Source: Methanomicrobiales archaeon
GTDB lineage: Archaea; Halobacteriota; Syntropharchaeia; Alkanophagales; Methanospirareceae
Direction: 5' to 3'
Length of the DNA: 20,524 nt
Assembly: GCA_003160755.1 (NCBI GenBank)
Contig: QEXZ01000013.1
Span: 1-20,524 of the forward strand
Shown piece by piece: positions 1 to 7,098 of the stretch (position 1 is its first letter; the number at the start of each line of letters is the position of its first letter). The notes beneath the pieces were generated by a model. The model made no database searches. It was not told where the DNA came from and saw only the letters and a list, made by a program, of their open reading frames with translations. The translations under genes were made by a program, and so were the position numbers.

Positions 1-27
1 CACTACACATATAAAGTTTTCGTTTTA

Positions 28-684
28 TTGTCTATGGAATTTTTTCGGGCATTGGCTCGTTTTCCGACCCGGAAGAAACTGCATTATTTATGGCTTCACA
101 AGACTAACTTGACGCTATGGCGTTTTTTCTTTTCAATACTGGCCATCGAATCTCTTGCAACATATATTGAGGAGAAGGCACAAGACGATTCTCCTCTAGT
201 CGTGTTGAGAACTAGACCTTTTACAGAAGCCAAGCGTGAAAAGTGTATTGAAGATTGCCTTTTAGAAAACCTTCAAGATAATCCGACAGAAGCTATACGA
301 AGAGCCTACTTCGATTGTGTCGTTTCTATAACGCAGCAATTGAAACGCCACTTTAGACAAGTATTCCAATCTGATCCCGAGTTGTTCACTCTCCTCTTCG
401 AGCAAAAAGTCGAAGGAAAATCACTATATGATCTCCGGCATGGTGTTGCCCATGGAAGTGCTGATGCTCTGAGTGAGGTTCAAAGAGAACGGATTCAGCA
501 GAGAGTCTGGGATGCAGAGAAAGTTGCTCGTCGGTATATCTTGACCGTATTTGAGACTGCCTTAGGTGCTCAGCCCTTTAGCAAAGGTATAAAAGCAGCT
601 CTCTGGCTTGGCATCCAAAATAGTGTTGTATCAAGCGAAGATATGTACCAAGGCCCAACACACATGGCGGTTCTGTATTCCTAA
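28..684 (+). CDS. HEPN-like protein, possibly 5'-partial
   Basis: Mostly helical 218-residue protein that I cannot name. Near residues 137-142 it carries LRHGVAHG, which fits the R-x4-H signature of HEPN domains. HEPN proteins are commonly RNases in toxin-antitoxin, abortive-infection and other defence systems; the Apea-like subgroup has a very similar RHxxAHG segment. The frame is open to the left edge of the window with no stop, so the shown TTG start (or ATG at 34) is provisional and the real gene may begin outside. It is the first of three accessory genes that each converge on a copy of the bax1 3' end; here the degenerate copy begins about 80 bases downstream. No operon partner is visible. 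HEPN assignment rests on one motif plus helical character, so RNase function is inference. Confidence 0.6.
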   Translation: MSMEFFRALARFPTRKKLHYLWLHKTNLTLWRFFFSILAIESLATYIEEKAQDDSPLVVLRTRPFTEAKREKCIEDCLLENLQDNPTEAIRRAYFDCVVSITQQLKRHFRQVFQSDPELFTLLFEQKVEGKSLYDLRHGVAHGSADALSEVQRERIQQRVWDAEKVARRYILTVFETALGAQPFSKGIKAALWLGIQNSVVSSEDMYQGPTHMAVLYS

Positions 685-764
685 ATTACCTAATCACAAT
701 CTACTCAAATATATAGAGCGCAAACTCCAGATCTACCACACCTTCACAGCTGTTTAACCAAGAC

Positions 765-935
765 CTACCGCAACCCAATCCTCGCCTCGTTAACATCCAA
801 CCCCTTCCACTTTCCGGTGAAACCGAGAGTTGCCAGCACCTCATCTGCATACGGTAACCCAAAATCTTCGATGATTTCACGTGCCTCTCCGTACTTTTCC
901 ACACCCGTTAATTTCTCTTGATTGTGCTGAGCGGC
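765..935 (-). pseudogene. Degenerate copy 1 of the bax1 3' end
   Basis: Read on the minus strand this stretch translates to KYGEAREIIEDFGLPYADEV and continues with a W-K-G-L-D segment before a stop at 765-767. It matches the last 40-50 residues of the intact Bax1 protein encoded at 3300-4829 (KYVQAREIIEETGLTNADEV). Upstream, the similarity continues weakly as QEKLTGVEKY and then runs into stops around 930, so it is not a gene. The copy is clearly diverged from the functional gene, with many substitutions, so it is not a recent duplication. It lies convergent to the HEPN-like gene at 28-684. The rest of 685-1077 shows no other recognisable feature. Confidence 0.75.
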
Positions 936-1077
936 ACCTTATCACGCGATCACTTTGAAGTAGTGCCCCCTGCAAGTTCTCATATCTTTGGACATAAGCG
1001 GGGAAAATAGAAAAACTTTTGTAATACGTGTCAACAATATAAAGGTAACTTTTAGCTCTATAAAACGAAAACCAAAA

Positions 1078-1527
1078 ATGGGATTTGATGATATTAAAAC
1101 TGAAATCCGAAAGGCAATAAAACGGCTACAATTGAATGACGAAAAAATACTAGGGGATGGATTAGAATGGGCGTTTTCTCATAGATTAGCAGTGTATCTG
1201 GAATATGCATTCTCTGGATGGGACGTTGATTGCGAATATACACGGGAGGGGAGTCAGGGTGACTCGAAGACAAACTCACAGGGTAAACGGAAACGTCCAG
1301 ATATTATAATTCACAGAAGATGGCAATCGAATAAAGACGATAATTTATTAGTGATTGAACTGAAGTTCAAAAATGATGATGGAAATGATGACGCTAAATT
1401 GAGGGAATTTACTTCCAAACCAAAAGGCAAACGTGAATTCCAATATCAATATGGATTAGCTCTCTCTTTTAAACCAGCATTAATGTTGAAATGGTATGAA
1501 AATGGTCAGGAGATACCCGACTGTTGA
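1078..1527 (+). CDS. PD-(D/E)XK nuclease-like protein
   Basis: A 149-residue protein from ATG 1078 (a TTG at 988 would add 30 basic residues that look like read-through from non-coding DNA). It has the layout of a small PD-(D/E)XK endonuclease domain: an acidic residue in an N-terminal helix (GDGLEWAF, about residue 30), then RPDIII with D at about 75, then a beta strand LLVIELKFK with E94 and K96, and a later QYQYG segment. That order of D, E-x-K and a following Gln/Tyr helix matches the restriction-endonuclease fold. Proteins of this type are often found alone among accessory genes; the substrate is unknown. It stands by itself between two degenerate bax1 tail fragments, with an attC-like hairpin beginning 14 bases after its stop. 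No clear ribosome binding site is visible. Nuclease activity is inferred from the motif only. Confidence 0.65.
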   Translation: MGFDDIKTEIRKAIKRLQLNDEKILGDGLEWAFSHRLAVYLEYAFSGWDVDCEYTREGSQGDSKTNSQGKRKRPDIIIHRRWQSNKDDNLLVIELKFKNDDGNDDAKLREFTSKPKGKREFQYQYGLALSFKPALMLKWYENGQEIPDC

Positions 1528-1540
1528 GTTTTGGGGGATT

Positions 1541-1615
1541 TTCAATAAACCATTATCTTGCTGAGCAGGCGACCATACAAGGCCCGGTCGCCGATAGCTC
1601 AACACTGCGTTAGAA
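1541..1615 (+). other. attC-like imperfect hairpin after the nuclease-like gene
   Basis: An imperfect palindrome: TGAGC, one base, GGCGACC, an 11-base loop, GGTCGCC, four bases, GCTCA. It ends in GTTAGAA at 1609-1615, which matches the R' core (GTTRRRY) of integron attC sites at six of seven positions. The left partner (ATAAAC around 1545-1550) is a poor R'' box. A T-run follows, and the sequence after it is shared with the site at 3203-3271. It could instead be only a transcription terminator hairpin. Confidence 0.4.
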
Positions 1616-1637
1616 TTTTTTGGTTTTAATACGACAC

Positions 1638-1752
1638 TTATTGAAGTGCAATCCTCGCCTCGTTCACGTCTAACCCTTTCCATGCTACTTTGTATCCGAG
1701 GTGCGCCAGCACCTCATCTGCATTCGGTAACCCTGCTTGCTTGACATCTCAC
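1638..1752 (-). pseudogene. Degenerate copy 2 of the bax1 3' end
   Basis: On the minus strand this reads AGLPNADEVLAHLGYKVAWK and on to a stop at 1638-1640, closely matching the C-terminus of Bax1 (ADEVLAHLGFRVQWKGLD near its end). The match continues past the stop: the bases from GTTAGAA at 1609 to the stop are also nearly the same as 3267-3302. Only about 35 codons are left, with nothing recognisable before them, so this is a gene fragment. It is more like the intact gene than copy 1 is. The following stretch to 1840 is AT-rich and probably holds the promoter of the next gene. Confidence 0.8.
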
Positions 1753-1840
1753 AAACCAAAAATCCGAAAACTTTTATTACACATAACAATAACATAAAAG
1801 TAAATATTATGTGCGCTTGTCAACACGTCTTGACGAGGCT

Positions 1841-1860
1841 GAAGGTGATGCAAGACGATG
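1841..1860 (+). promoter_or_regulatory. Ribosome binding site and start upstream of an in-frame TAG
   Basis: GAAGGTGAT at 1841-1849 is a good match to the archaeal anti-16S sequence and sits about 8 bases before ATG 1858-1860. This ATG is in frame with the HEPN gene that follows; MDDEIQEVAKAL is read, then TAG at 1894-1896, then the open frame continues without interruption. The site marks the ancestral start; the GTG at 1903 has no such signal. Confidence 0.6.
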
Positions 1861-1902
1861 GACGATGAAATCCAGGAAGTGGCAAAGGCCCTATAGAGTG
1901 CG

Positions 1903-3186
1903 GTGACGTTCGTTCTACAGTATGCGAAAGAGCAAGGTTACGGACCGATGTTCCCTGAGGATCACTTTTCAGTTGCGTATTGGAAGCCTCAAGAGAGCGA
2001 CCCAAACTCTTCCAGTCTGGTAACTGAGGACCGCACCCGCGAGTTCTTCCCCACGTTCTACATCAGGTTCCACGATCTGCTGGAAGGAAGCGAGCCCCTC
2101 CAGTCGCTGAATGTGCTGTCCCAGGCATTCGTCGCAAAACACGGAGTTGAAATGGGCAAGTACCCGAAGAGGGCGTACGGCACAGCCATGCTTTTCCGGT
2201 ACTTCAAAAAGGCCAGAAGCTTCACAGAGGACTATCAGATAATCCAGATGGTAGTTGATGAGTTCAAGAGCGATATCACATCCACAAGGGAGCAGATCAG
2301 ACTGGTCTACTACGTTGAGAACCTGATCGCCCCAGAGCCGTTCTCTCTGTGTAATGATATGATTTCATTCAGGCCTGTCACCGACACGGATCTGGACAAC
2401 TATGCCCAACTGAAAGAAGACATGATCTCTCCACACAGACACTTTCTGGACGAGAGGGGGTGGATTTGCGAGGGCACGCTGGAGGGGAGGAAGAATAGCT
2501 ACGACGACTTCAACAATGCGGAAAATCTCGTCGATGACGTTCTGAATGCTCTATATCTCGTCAAGGCTGGGAACGCTCGCTTCCTGCTGCTTGCCAAGGA
2601 GATCACAAACACATTCCTCGGGGTAGGGCGAATGTTCGGGGGAGACACGCTAAATGTCGGGCGGGGTGGCGCTATTGAGCTCACGCAGTCCGACATAACG
2701 GAGATCGACGAGATCATGAGCAGGCTAGTGGAAGTCTCCAAGAAGAAACAGCTGAAACTGTTGCGTTTGCCGCTCCGAAGGATCCGAGCCGCCGCCTCAC
2801 GGCGGAATCCTGCCGACGCGTTCTTGGACATCGTAATGGCGCTTGAGACCCTTCTAGCCAATGACACGCTGACCCTCGAGGTCACTCATCGTTTTCGTAT
2901 GCGAGGAGCGGCCATTCTCAATGACGAGTTCGGATCGCCGCGGGACCGGTTGGACCTTTTGAACGAAATCTACAGCACGCGCAGTCGGATCGTTCATGGT
3001 GAATATGAGTCCGATCCCGGCGAACTTGCCTCACTCCTTGACAAAGCGAATCTGGTATTGAAAGCGATAGTACGCTGGTATCTGGGACGCCTTGAGGATC
3101 TGGAGCCAAATGACGTTGTCCGCATGCTTGATGAGTGGATGGTCCAGGGAGCTAGCCAAACAGCATACCCGGGCAGTTCTCAGTAG
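1903..3186 (+). CDS. Apea-like HEPN domain protein, N-terminus interrupted by TAG
   Basis: About 427 residues from GTG 1903. The C-terminal third is an Apea-like HEPN domain: an ADAFLDIVMALETLL helix, a HRFRMRGA segment, then STRSRIVHGE, whose R-x4-H (about residues 360-365) is the expected RNase motif. The N-terminal 270 residues are not recognised; in similar proteins this part is thought to sense or bind a partner. Start choice is a problem: the only good ribosome binding site serves ATG 1858, and that frame is cut by TAG at 1894-1896 (codon 13) before running on. The gene is therefore a nonsense mutant, is read through, or restarts at GTG 1903 or ATG 1948. Its base composition is visibly more GC-rich than its neighbours, which suggests transfer. 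It is followed by an attC-like site and then by bax1 in convergent orientation. Confidence 0.7.
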   Translation: MTFVLQYAKEQGYGPMFPEDHFSVAYWKPQESDPNSSSLVTEDRTREFFPTFYIRFHDLLEGSEPLQSLNVLSQAFVAKHGVEMGKYPKRAYGTAMLFRYFKKARSFTEDYQIIQMVVDEFKSDITSTREQIRLVYYVENLIAPEPFSLCNDMISFRPVTDTDLDNYAQLKEDMISPHRHFLDERGWICEGTLEGRKNSYDDFNNAENLVDDVLNALYLVKAGNARFLLLAKEITNTFLGVGRMFGGDTLNVGRGGAIELTQSDITEIDEIMSRLVEVSKKKQLKLLRLPLRRIRAAASRRNPADAFLDIVMALETLLANDTLTLEVTHRFRMRGAAILNDEFGSPRDRLDLLNEIYSTRSRIVHGEYESDPGELASLLDKANLVLKAIVRWYLGRLEDLEPNDVVRMLDEWMVQGASQTAYPGSSQ

Positions 3187-3202
3187 GAATCAATACCTGC
3201 GC

Positions 3203-3271
3203 ACATAACAAATCATTGGAGACCGAATTTAGCTCGAAGACTCACTAAATCGGCTCAATTTGGTCGTTAGA
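3203..3271 (+). other. attC-like recombination site after the HEPN gene
   Basis: Starts 17 bases after the stop. The left core is ACATAAC (3203-3209; six of seven to RYYYAAC), then ATTGGAG, then CCGAATTTAG pairing with CTAAATCGG, then CAATT, and the right core GTTAGAA (3267-3273). Folded, it gives an imperfect hairpin with bulged bases and a 12-base loop, about 70 bases long. Size, core boxes, order of arms and position directly after one ORF are those of integron cassette attC sites. A run of eight T follows (3273-3280) and may end transcription of the HEPN gene. Confidence 0.6.
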
Positions 3272-3299
3272 ATTTTTTTTAGTGGTTTAAATACAACAC

Positions 3300-4829
3300 T
3301 TATTGAAGCGCAATGGTTGCCGCACTTGGATCCAACCCTTTCCACTGCACCCGGAACCCGAGGTGCGCCAGCACCTCGTCTGCGTTTGTTAAACCAGTTT
3401 CTTCGATGATCTCACGTGCCTGCACGTACTTCTCAATAGACATCAATTGCTCCTTGAGTTCTCTCAACAGCTCCTTCTTAACAACTACCTCTTTAAACAC
3501 CACATACTCTGGATTATTCAAACACGCTCTTATTGCTTCTTTACCGACATTATACCGCATAGCAATATCCTTAATAGAAACAATATCACCTTCAATCTCT
3601 ATCCGCATTCCCTTCAACCGTTCCACCTCTCTCTTTATCTCCTCACTCTCAATCCCCGCCAAATACCTGATTACCTCGCCAACAGGCACTTTCCTGCTGA
3701 ACAGTATCACGGGCTGATGAAGCCCCAACTCGAAATTTGCGGAATTAAAACATGCGAGGTTTCTATCAATCGCCACCAGCATAGTGAACGGCATAGCCCT
3801 GAGTTTTGACAACTTCCTTTTTATATATTCCTCGGTCCAGAACCCCACGATCTCAAAATATGTTTCTATGCCTATCTCTTTATGCTTGAACTTAAAATCC
3901 GGTATGAACACGGTTTTGCCCGTAAAGACCGCATCCGGCTCTCGTATCAATTCCCAGCCCTTTGATGCCGGCGAGGATAAAAACTCATTATAAAACCGTT
4001 CTTCAATCCCGCTATCAAACGTAGTTTTTGACTCTTTCTCTTTGCTCAGTAACAAATTCTTACGGGACTTGCTGTCCATCACAAAATGATAAATTCTCGG
4101 TGTATCCCGTCTGATAACAATCTCGGCATCAAATCCCCATTCTTCGCTGTTGACTATCGTGGGAAGCAATTTTGCCAGCGACGTGCCATACCGCTCACTC
4201 AATTTCAGCAATGACGAAGCACCTTCAATTCTTATCTTATTCCCCTCCGGGCTGTACATCAATCCAAGATATTTAATTGCACGGAAAATCTCTTTATAAT
4301 TTCCTTTAAACGAGGCGTTCATACCTGTTGATTTAAACAAAAGAGTCTGAGCAAGTGAAAGATTGTACAACTTTAACAGCTCTTCTGGAGTTAAAGCTGC
4401 AAAATCATCCAGTACAACCTCAGATTCCTGGTCTGCCCATAAAGATTGCTCTAAATCATCAACAGAAATGTTCAGTTTCTTTGCAACATTTCCAATCACC
4501 TCCTCTCTTTCGTTTCTATTCGTGATTTTTTTGATGCTCGCTGCCTCAAAGACAGCTTTTCTTGCCAACACGGGTTCAACGGTAAACTTCGACTTGAAGA
4601 TGCACCTCCGTTCCAGAAGCGTTCTTAATCCTCTTACAAGTTTGAAATTCAACCCCTGTTCAAACTCCGCCACTATTTCATCTATTTCGCTCTTCTTTTT
4701 ACCCACGAAATTTATGTAAACTTCTATAAGCTCAACAGCCAATTCCTGATGCTCTTCGTCTATCTCAGCGAAAACAGGGTATATCCTGTTCTTCTTTGTC
4801 TTCGTTACGAGCAATTCACCGGGTAGCAT
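3300..4829 (-). CDS. bax1: Bax1-type nuclease (DUF790), partner of XPB
   Basis: 509 residues, the usual size for archaeal Bax1/DUF790 proteins. The N-terminal half (LPGELLVTK onward) is the conserved family domain. Residues about 277-345 form the nuclease: EERFYNEF with an acidic helix, then FIPDFKFKH (PD at 310-311), YFEIVGFW (E326) and a Lys-rich helix, as in the PD-(D/E)XK fold of this family. The tail (about 420-509) contains a probable helix-turn-helix and an AREIIEETGL-ADEVLAHLGF module. Bax1 binds XPB helicase and cuts DNA beside the unwound bubble in archaeal repair. Here xpb lies on the same strand upstream, but a hicBA pair separates the two. The 3' end of this gene is present twice more, degenerate, at 1638-1752 and 765-935. 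The start follows an A-rich leader with only a weak ribosome binding site. Confidence 0.88.
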   Translation of the reverse strand: MLPGELLVTKTKKNRIYPVFAEIDEEHQELAVELIEVYINFVGKKKSEIDEIVAEFEQGLNFKLVRGLRTLLERRCIFKSKFTVEPVLARKAVFEAASIKKITNRNEREEVIGNVAKKLNISVDDLEQSLWADQESEVVLDDFAALTPEELLKLYNLSLAQTLLFKSTGMNASFKGNYKEIFRAIKYLGLMYSPEGNKIRIEGASSLLKLSERYGTSLAKLLPTIVNSEEWGFDAEIVIRRDTPRIYHFVMDSKSRKNLLLSKEKESKTTFDSGIEERFYNEFLSSPASKGWELIREPDAVFTGKTVFIPDFKFKHKEIGIETYFEIVGFWTEEYIKRKLSKLRAMPFTMLVAIDRNLACFNSANFELGLHQPVILFSRKVPVGEVIRYLAGIESEEIKREVERLKGMRIEIEGDIVSIKDIAMRYNVGKEAIRACLNNPEYVVFKEVVVKKELLRELKEQLMSIEKYVQAREIIEETGLTNADEVLAHLGFRVQWKGLDPSAATIALQ

Positions 4830-4895
4830 TTTTTCTTCTTATTACTTTAGGAGCTTTTTCGACAAAAAAACACTTTTTCTAAAAGGGTTTAACAA

Positions 4896-5126
4896 TCAAT
4901 AAAACTCTTCACGTGACTTCCCCGATTGTCGGATTATGGATTTCAAAACAAAAACGGTAACTTCCTTATGCTTTGGTACCCAGGTTGTCCATACACGACC
5001 CTCGGAGTCTTCTTTTTTTAATGTTATATGTTTTCTTGACCTCACTCGCTGAAATCCATTAGCTTCGAGGATTTTTATGACTTTAAGCTGTGATAGCGGG
5101 CGAAGTTTTTGTGCCACGGTAAACAC
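4896..5126 (-). CDS. hicA: HicA-family toxin
   Basis: A 76-residue protein from GTG 5126, or 72 residues from GTG 5114. It has the HicA/YcfA layout: LRPLSQLKVIKILEANGF, then a basic strand with RSRKHITL (the His is the expected active-site residue), then WVPKHKEV and a C-terminal helix KSIIRQSGKSREEF. HicA proteins are small double-stranded-RNA-binding-fold mRNA interferases kept inactive by HicB. It overlaps the end of hicB by 44 bases, so translation is coupled, with the antitoxin first, which is the less common but well-known order. AAGGGGTG just upstream of GTG 5114 may serve as ribosome binding site. It lies between xpb and bax1, so it probably inserted into a repair operon. No defect is seen; it may be active. 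Confidence 0.85.
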   Translation of the reverse strand: MFTVAQKLRPLSQLKVIKILEANGFQRVRSRKHITLKKEDSEGRVWTTWVPKHKEVTVFVLKSIIRQSGKSREEFY

Positions 5127-5355
5127 CCCTTATCTTGACGGGAACGGAAGTCATGGTTACTGAAGTTGATATAATAGTCTCCCAATCAGGTTTCTGTGTA
5201 TCAGGGTCTTCCATGTACTCTTCGATTAAATCCACCATATTCTCCTTAACTTCTTCTTCGGTTCTTCCCTGCGTGGCTATGTCCAACATGGGGCAAGATG
5301 CCACAAACCATTTTCCTTCTTTGCTTATGAGAACGGGAAAGGATATTATATCCAT
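5083..5355 (-). CDS. hicB: HicB-family antitoxin
   Basis: A 90-residue protein. MDIISFPVLISKEGKWFVAS is the first strand pair of the HicB partial RNase-H fold; CPMLDIATQGRTEEEVKENM and DLIEEYMED are the classic HicB core. The last 25 residues are not the usual helix-turn-helix or ribbon-helix-helix DNA-binding tail, so it may autoregulate poorly or use another contact. It neutralises the HicA encoded immediately downstream, which it overlaps by 44 bases. A TATA-like element 29 bases before the ATG suggests its own leaderless transcript, independent of xpb. Confidence 0.87.
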   Translation of the reverse strand: MDIISFPVLISKEGKWFVASCPMLDIATQGRTEEEVKENMVDLIEEYMEDPDTQKPDWETIISTSVTMTSVPVKIRGVYRGTKTSPAITA

Positions 5356-5378
5356 GGTTTATACTTTTGTTGTTAGGC

Positions 5379-5388
5379 ATATTTAAAC
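5379..5388 (-). promoter_or_regulatory. TATA box of hicBA
   Basis: On the minus strand AGTTTAAATATGCC is centred about 29 bases before the hicB ATG, the normal archaeal TATA-to-start-site distance, so the hicB mRNA would be leaderless. It lies just after the xpb stop. Confidence 0.45.
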
Positions 5389-5418
5389 TTTGCCCTAAAC
5401 TTTCCTTTCAATATTTTC

Positions 5419-6795
5419 TCACTCGGACGTCTTAGCTTTCGTGCCTCTACGCCTCCTTGATATTGCAATTTCAGTTGTCTTTTTTGATACGATTTCGTAA
5501 AGAACTGCGAGTTTCCCCTCTTTCTTTCGCAATATCCTACCCAATCTCTGCTTGTATTCCCTTTTACTGCCACTTCCACTTAGTATAACACCAACCGAAG
5601 CTTCAGGAACATCAATGCCCTCCTCCAGAACCTTTGAGGTTACTACCACCTTATATTTTCCCTCTCGGAAGTTATTCAGGATTTCCGCACGCTCCTCTTT
5701 CTGTGTCGTATGCGTGATTGCCGGTATGAGGAACTCTTTTGAAATTGCATAGACCAAAGAATTATGCTCCGTGAATATTATCATTCGTTCACCAAAATGT
5801 TTCTCCAGAATTTCAGAAAGCGCATTCAGCTTCGATTTCGAGTTTAACGCTATTCTCCTCGCTTTATTTCTTGCCAGCAAAGCCGCTCTCGCCCTTGCGT
5901 CACGACCGCTTCTCATCACGAGCAATCTAAAATCTTTGGGTGATTTCAGGATTATGTGCTCTCTTTTCAAGAAATCAGTGAATACCGAGTGGTATTCTTC
6001 ATATTCCTCCCTTTCATCACCAGTTAAATCGGTAACGATTTTTCTCGTCTCATATTCAGCCAAATGTTTTCCGCTCAGTTTATCTATGCCTATTTCATAA
6101 ACCTTCCCACCGATCAGTCTTTCGAGGTCTTTATGCAGTCCATCTTCTCGTTCATACGTTGCGGTCAGTCCCAACCGGTAAGGAGCAATAAACATCTCTG
6201 CTATGTTCGCATATCCCGGCGAAGGCAGATGGTGAACCTCATCGAAGACCAGGAGAAGGAACCTGTTTCCAAGTTCCTCAGCCCTTAAATATGTGGTATC
6301 ATAAGTCGCTACTGTTACTGGCTTTAATATGTGTCTCTCGCCGCTGTACGTGCCAACTTCAATTCCCAATTTGTTCTGCAGTTCTTTTTTCCATTGCTGA
6401 ATCAACTCTAAAGTCGGCACTACAATCAGCGTTGGAACATTCAGCACTGAAATTGCTTTTATTCCTATTACTGTCTTGCCAGCACCGGTGGGCAGGACTA
6501 AAGCACCACTCTTTGTTTGCAGCCATTTATTCATTGCATCTTTTTGATAATCGTGCAGGGTCAAATTGCAGGCTAAATTCTGCATGGGCATTAAATCAAG
6601 AACGTTGTCTTCGTAATCGAGTCCAGAAAGTTTTAGATAGTCTATCAAATCCTTATAAAACATGGGCAAGCATCTGTAACTATTTGATCTAATATCCCAT
6701 ACGGTATGTGGCAGCTTGAAATTGCTCTTTACCACTATTGTTCCCTTTTCATAGCTTAATTTTATCACTTTTGCCTTATTTCTATTACGATTCAA
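5419..6795 (-). CDS. xpb: XPB/Rad25-type DNA helicase
   Basis: 458 residues, normal for archaeal XPB. Superfamily 2 motifs in order: LPTGAGKT (Walker A, about 101-108), LVFDEVHH (motif II, 183-189), LTATYERED (motif III followed by the XPB-specific RED motif, 210-218), IIFTEHNS (motif IV, 339-346), EEGIDVPEA (motif V, 391-399) and QRLGRILRK (motif VI, 416-424). An N-terminal damage-recognition-like segment of about 80 residues comes before the helicase core. The enzyme unwinds DNA 3' to 5' and in archaea works with Bax1 nuclease, which is encoded downstream on the same strand after hicBA. The far upstream TTG is uncertain as start; a GTG at 6768 with an AAGG upstream would give a protein nine residues shorter. 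Confidence 0.93.
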   Translation of the reverse strand: MNRNRNKAKVIKLSYEKGTIVVKSNFKLPHTVWDIRSNSYRCLPMFYKDLIDYLKLSGLDYEDNVLDLMPMQNLACNLTLHDYQKDAMNKWLQTKSGALVLPTGAGKTVIGIKAISVLNVPTLIVVPTLELIQQWKKELQNKLGIEVGTYSGERHILKPVTVATYDTTYLRAEELGNRFLLLVFDEVHHLPSPGYANIAEMFIAPYRLGLTATYEREDGLHKDLERLIGGKVYEIGIDKLSGKHLAEYETRKIVTDLTGDEREEYEEYHSVFTDFLKREHIILKSPKDFRLLVMRSGRDARARAALLARNKARRIALNSKSKLNALSEILEKHFGERMIIFTEHNSLVYAISKEFLIPAITHTTQKEERAEILNNFREGKYKVVVTSKVLEEGIDVPEASVGVILSGSGSKREYKQRLGRILRKKEGKLAVLYEIVSKKTTEIAISRRRRGTKAKTSE

Positions 6796-6920
6796 ACGAT
6801 TATAAAATCATAGAGGTATGGAAAAAAAAACACAAGATTCCGCGAGATTAACCCTCAGACCAGAAGACAGAAAGTAAAAAATAGAAAACAAACTTCTGAT
6901 TTCTGACATCCTTTGCCTTT

Positions 6921-7098
6921 GTATATAAAGTGTAACTGCCTCCTATTTAAGACACAGATTTACACGGATTTACGCAGACTTATTTGAGTTTAACCCGGTT
7001 GATTTTTATCATCTATCGGTGTTAATCTGCGTTAATCTGCGTCTATAATTTATTTTTTCTTGTTACATTTTCTCGTGAAAATCTGTGTAATCTTGTGG
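6921..7098 (-). repeat. Dispersed repeat R1, copy a (full length)
   Basis: Fills the gap after mqnC. Read on the minus strand it runs from CCACAAGATTACACAGATTT through GCAGATTAACGCAGATTAAC to GTGTCTTAAATAGGAGGCAG and ends in CTTTATATAC. It lines up with 16186-16390 along nearly its whole length and in part with 10703-10855 and 15220-15290. The two halves are imperfect inverted copies, so it can fold into a long hairpin. It touches the mqnC stop codon. The bases 6796-6920 before it hold only an AT-rich stretch with a short word resembling the R1-associated CACGAGATT sequence. Confidence 0.8.

Noticed and set aside
701..904. 67-residue minus-strand open frame.
   Set aside because: The family-like translation of this stretch is in another frame (bax1 tail copy 1); this frame has no recognisable sequence.
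1894..1896. TAG as a general sense (pyrrolysine) codon in this genome.
   Set aside because: TAG ends cdhB, the RHH gene and the HEPN gene itself, where longer read-through gives nothing family-like. It is kept only as an open question for this one codon.
3313..4719. Several plus-strand open frames over bax1.
   Set aside because: They are antisense to a well-supported full-length gene and have no recognisable domains or start signals.
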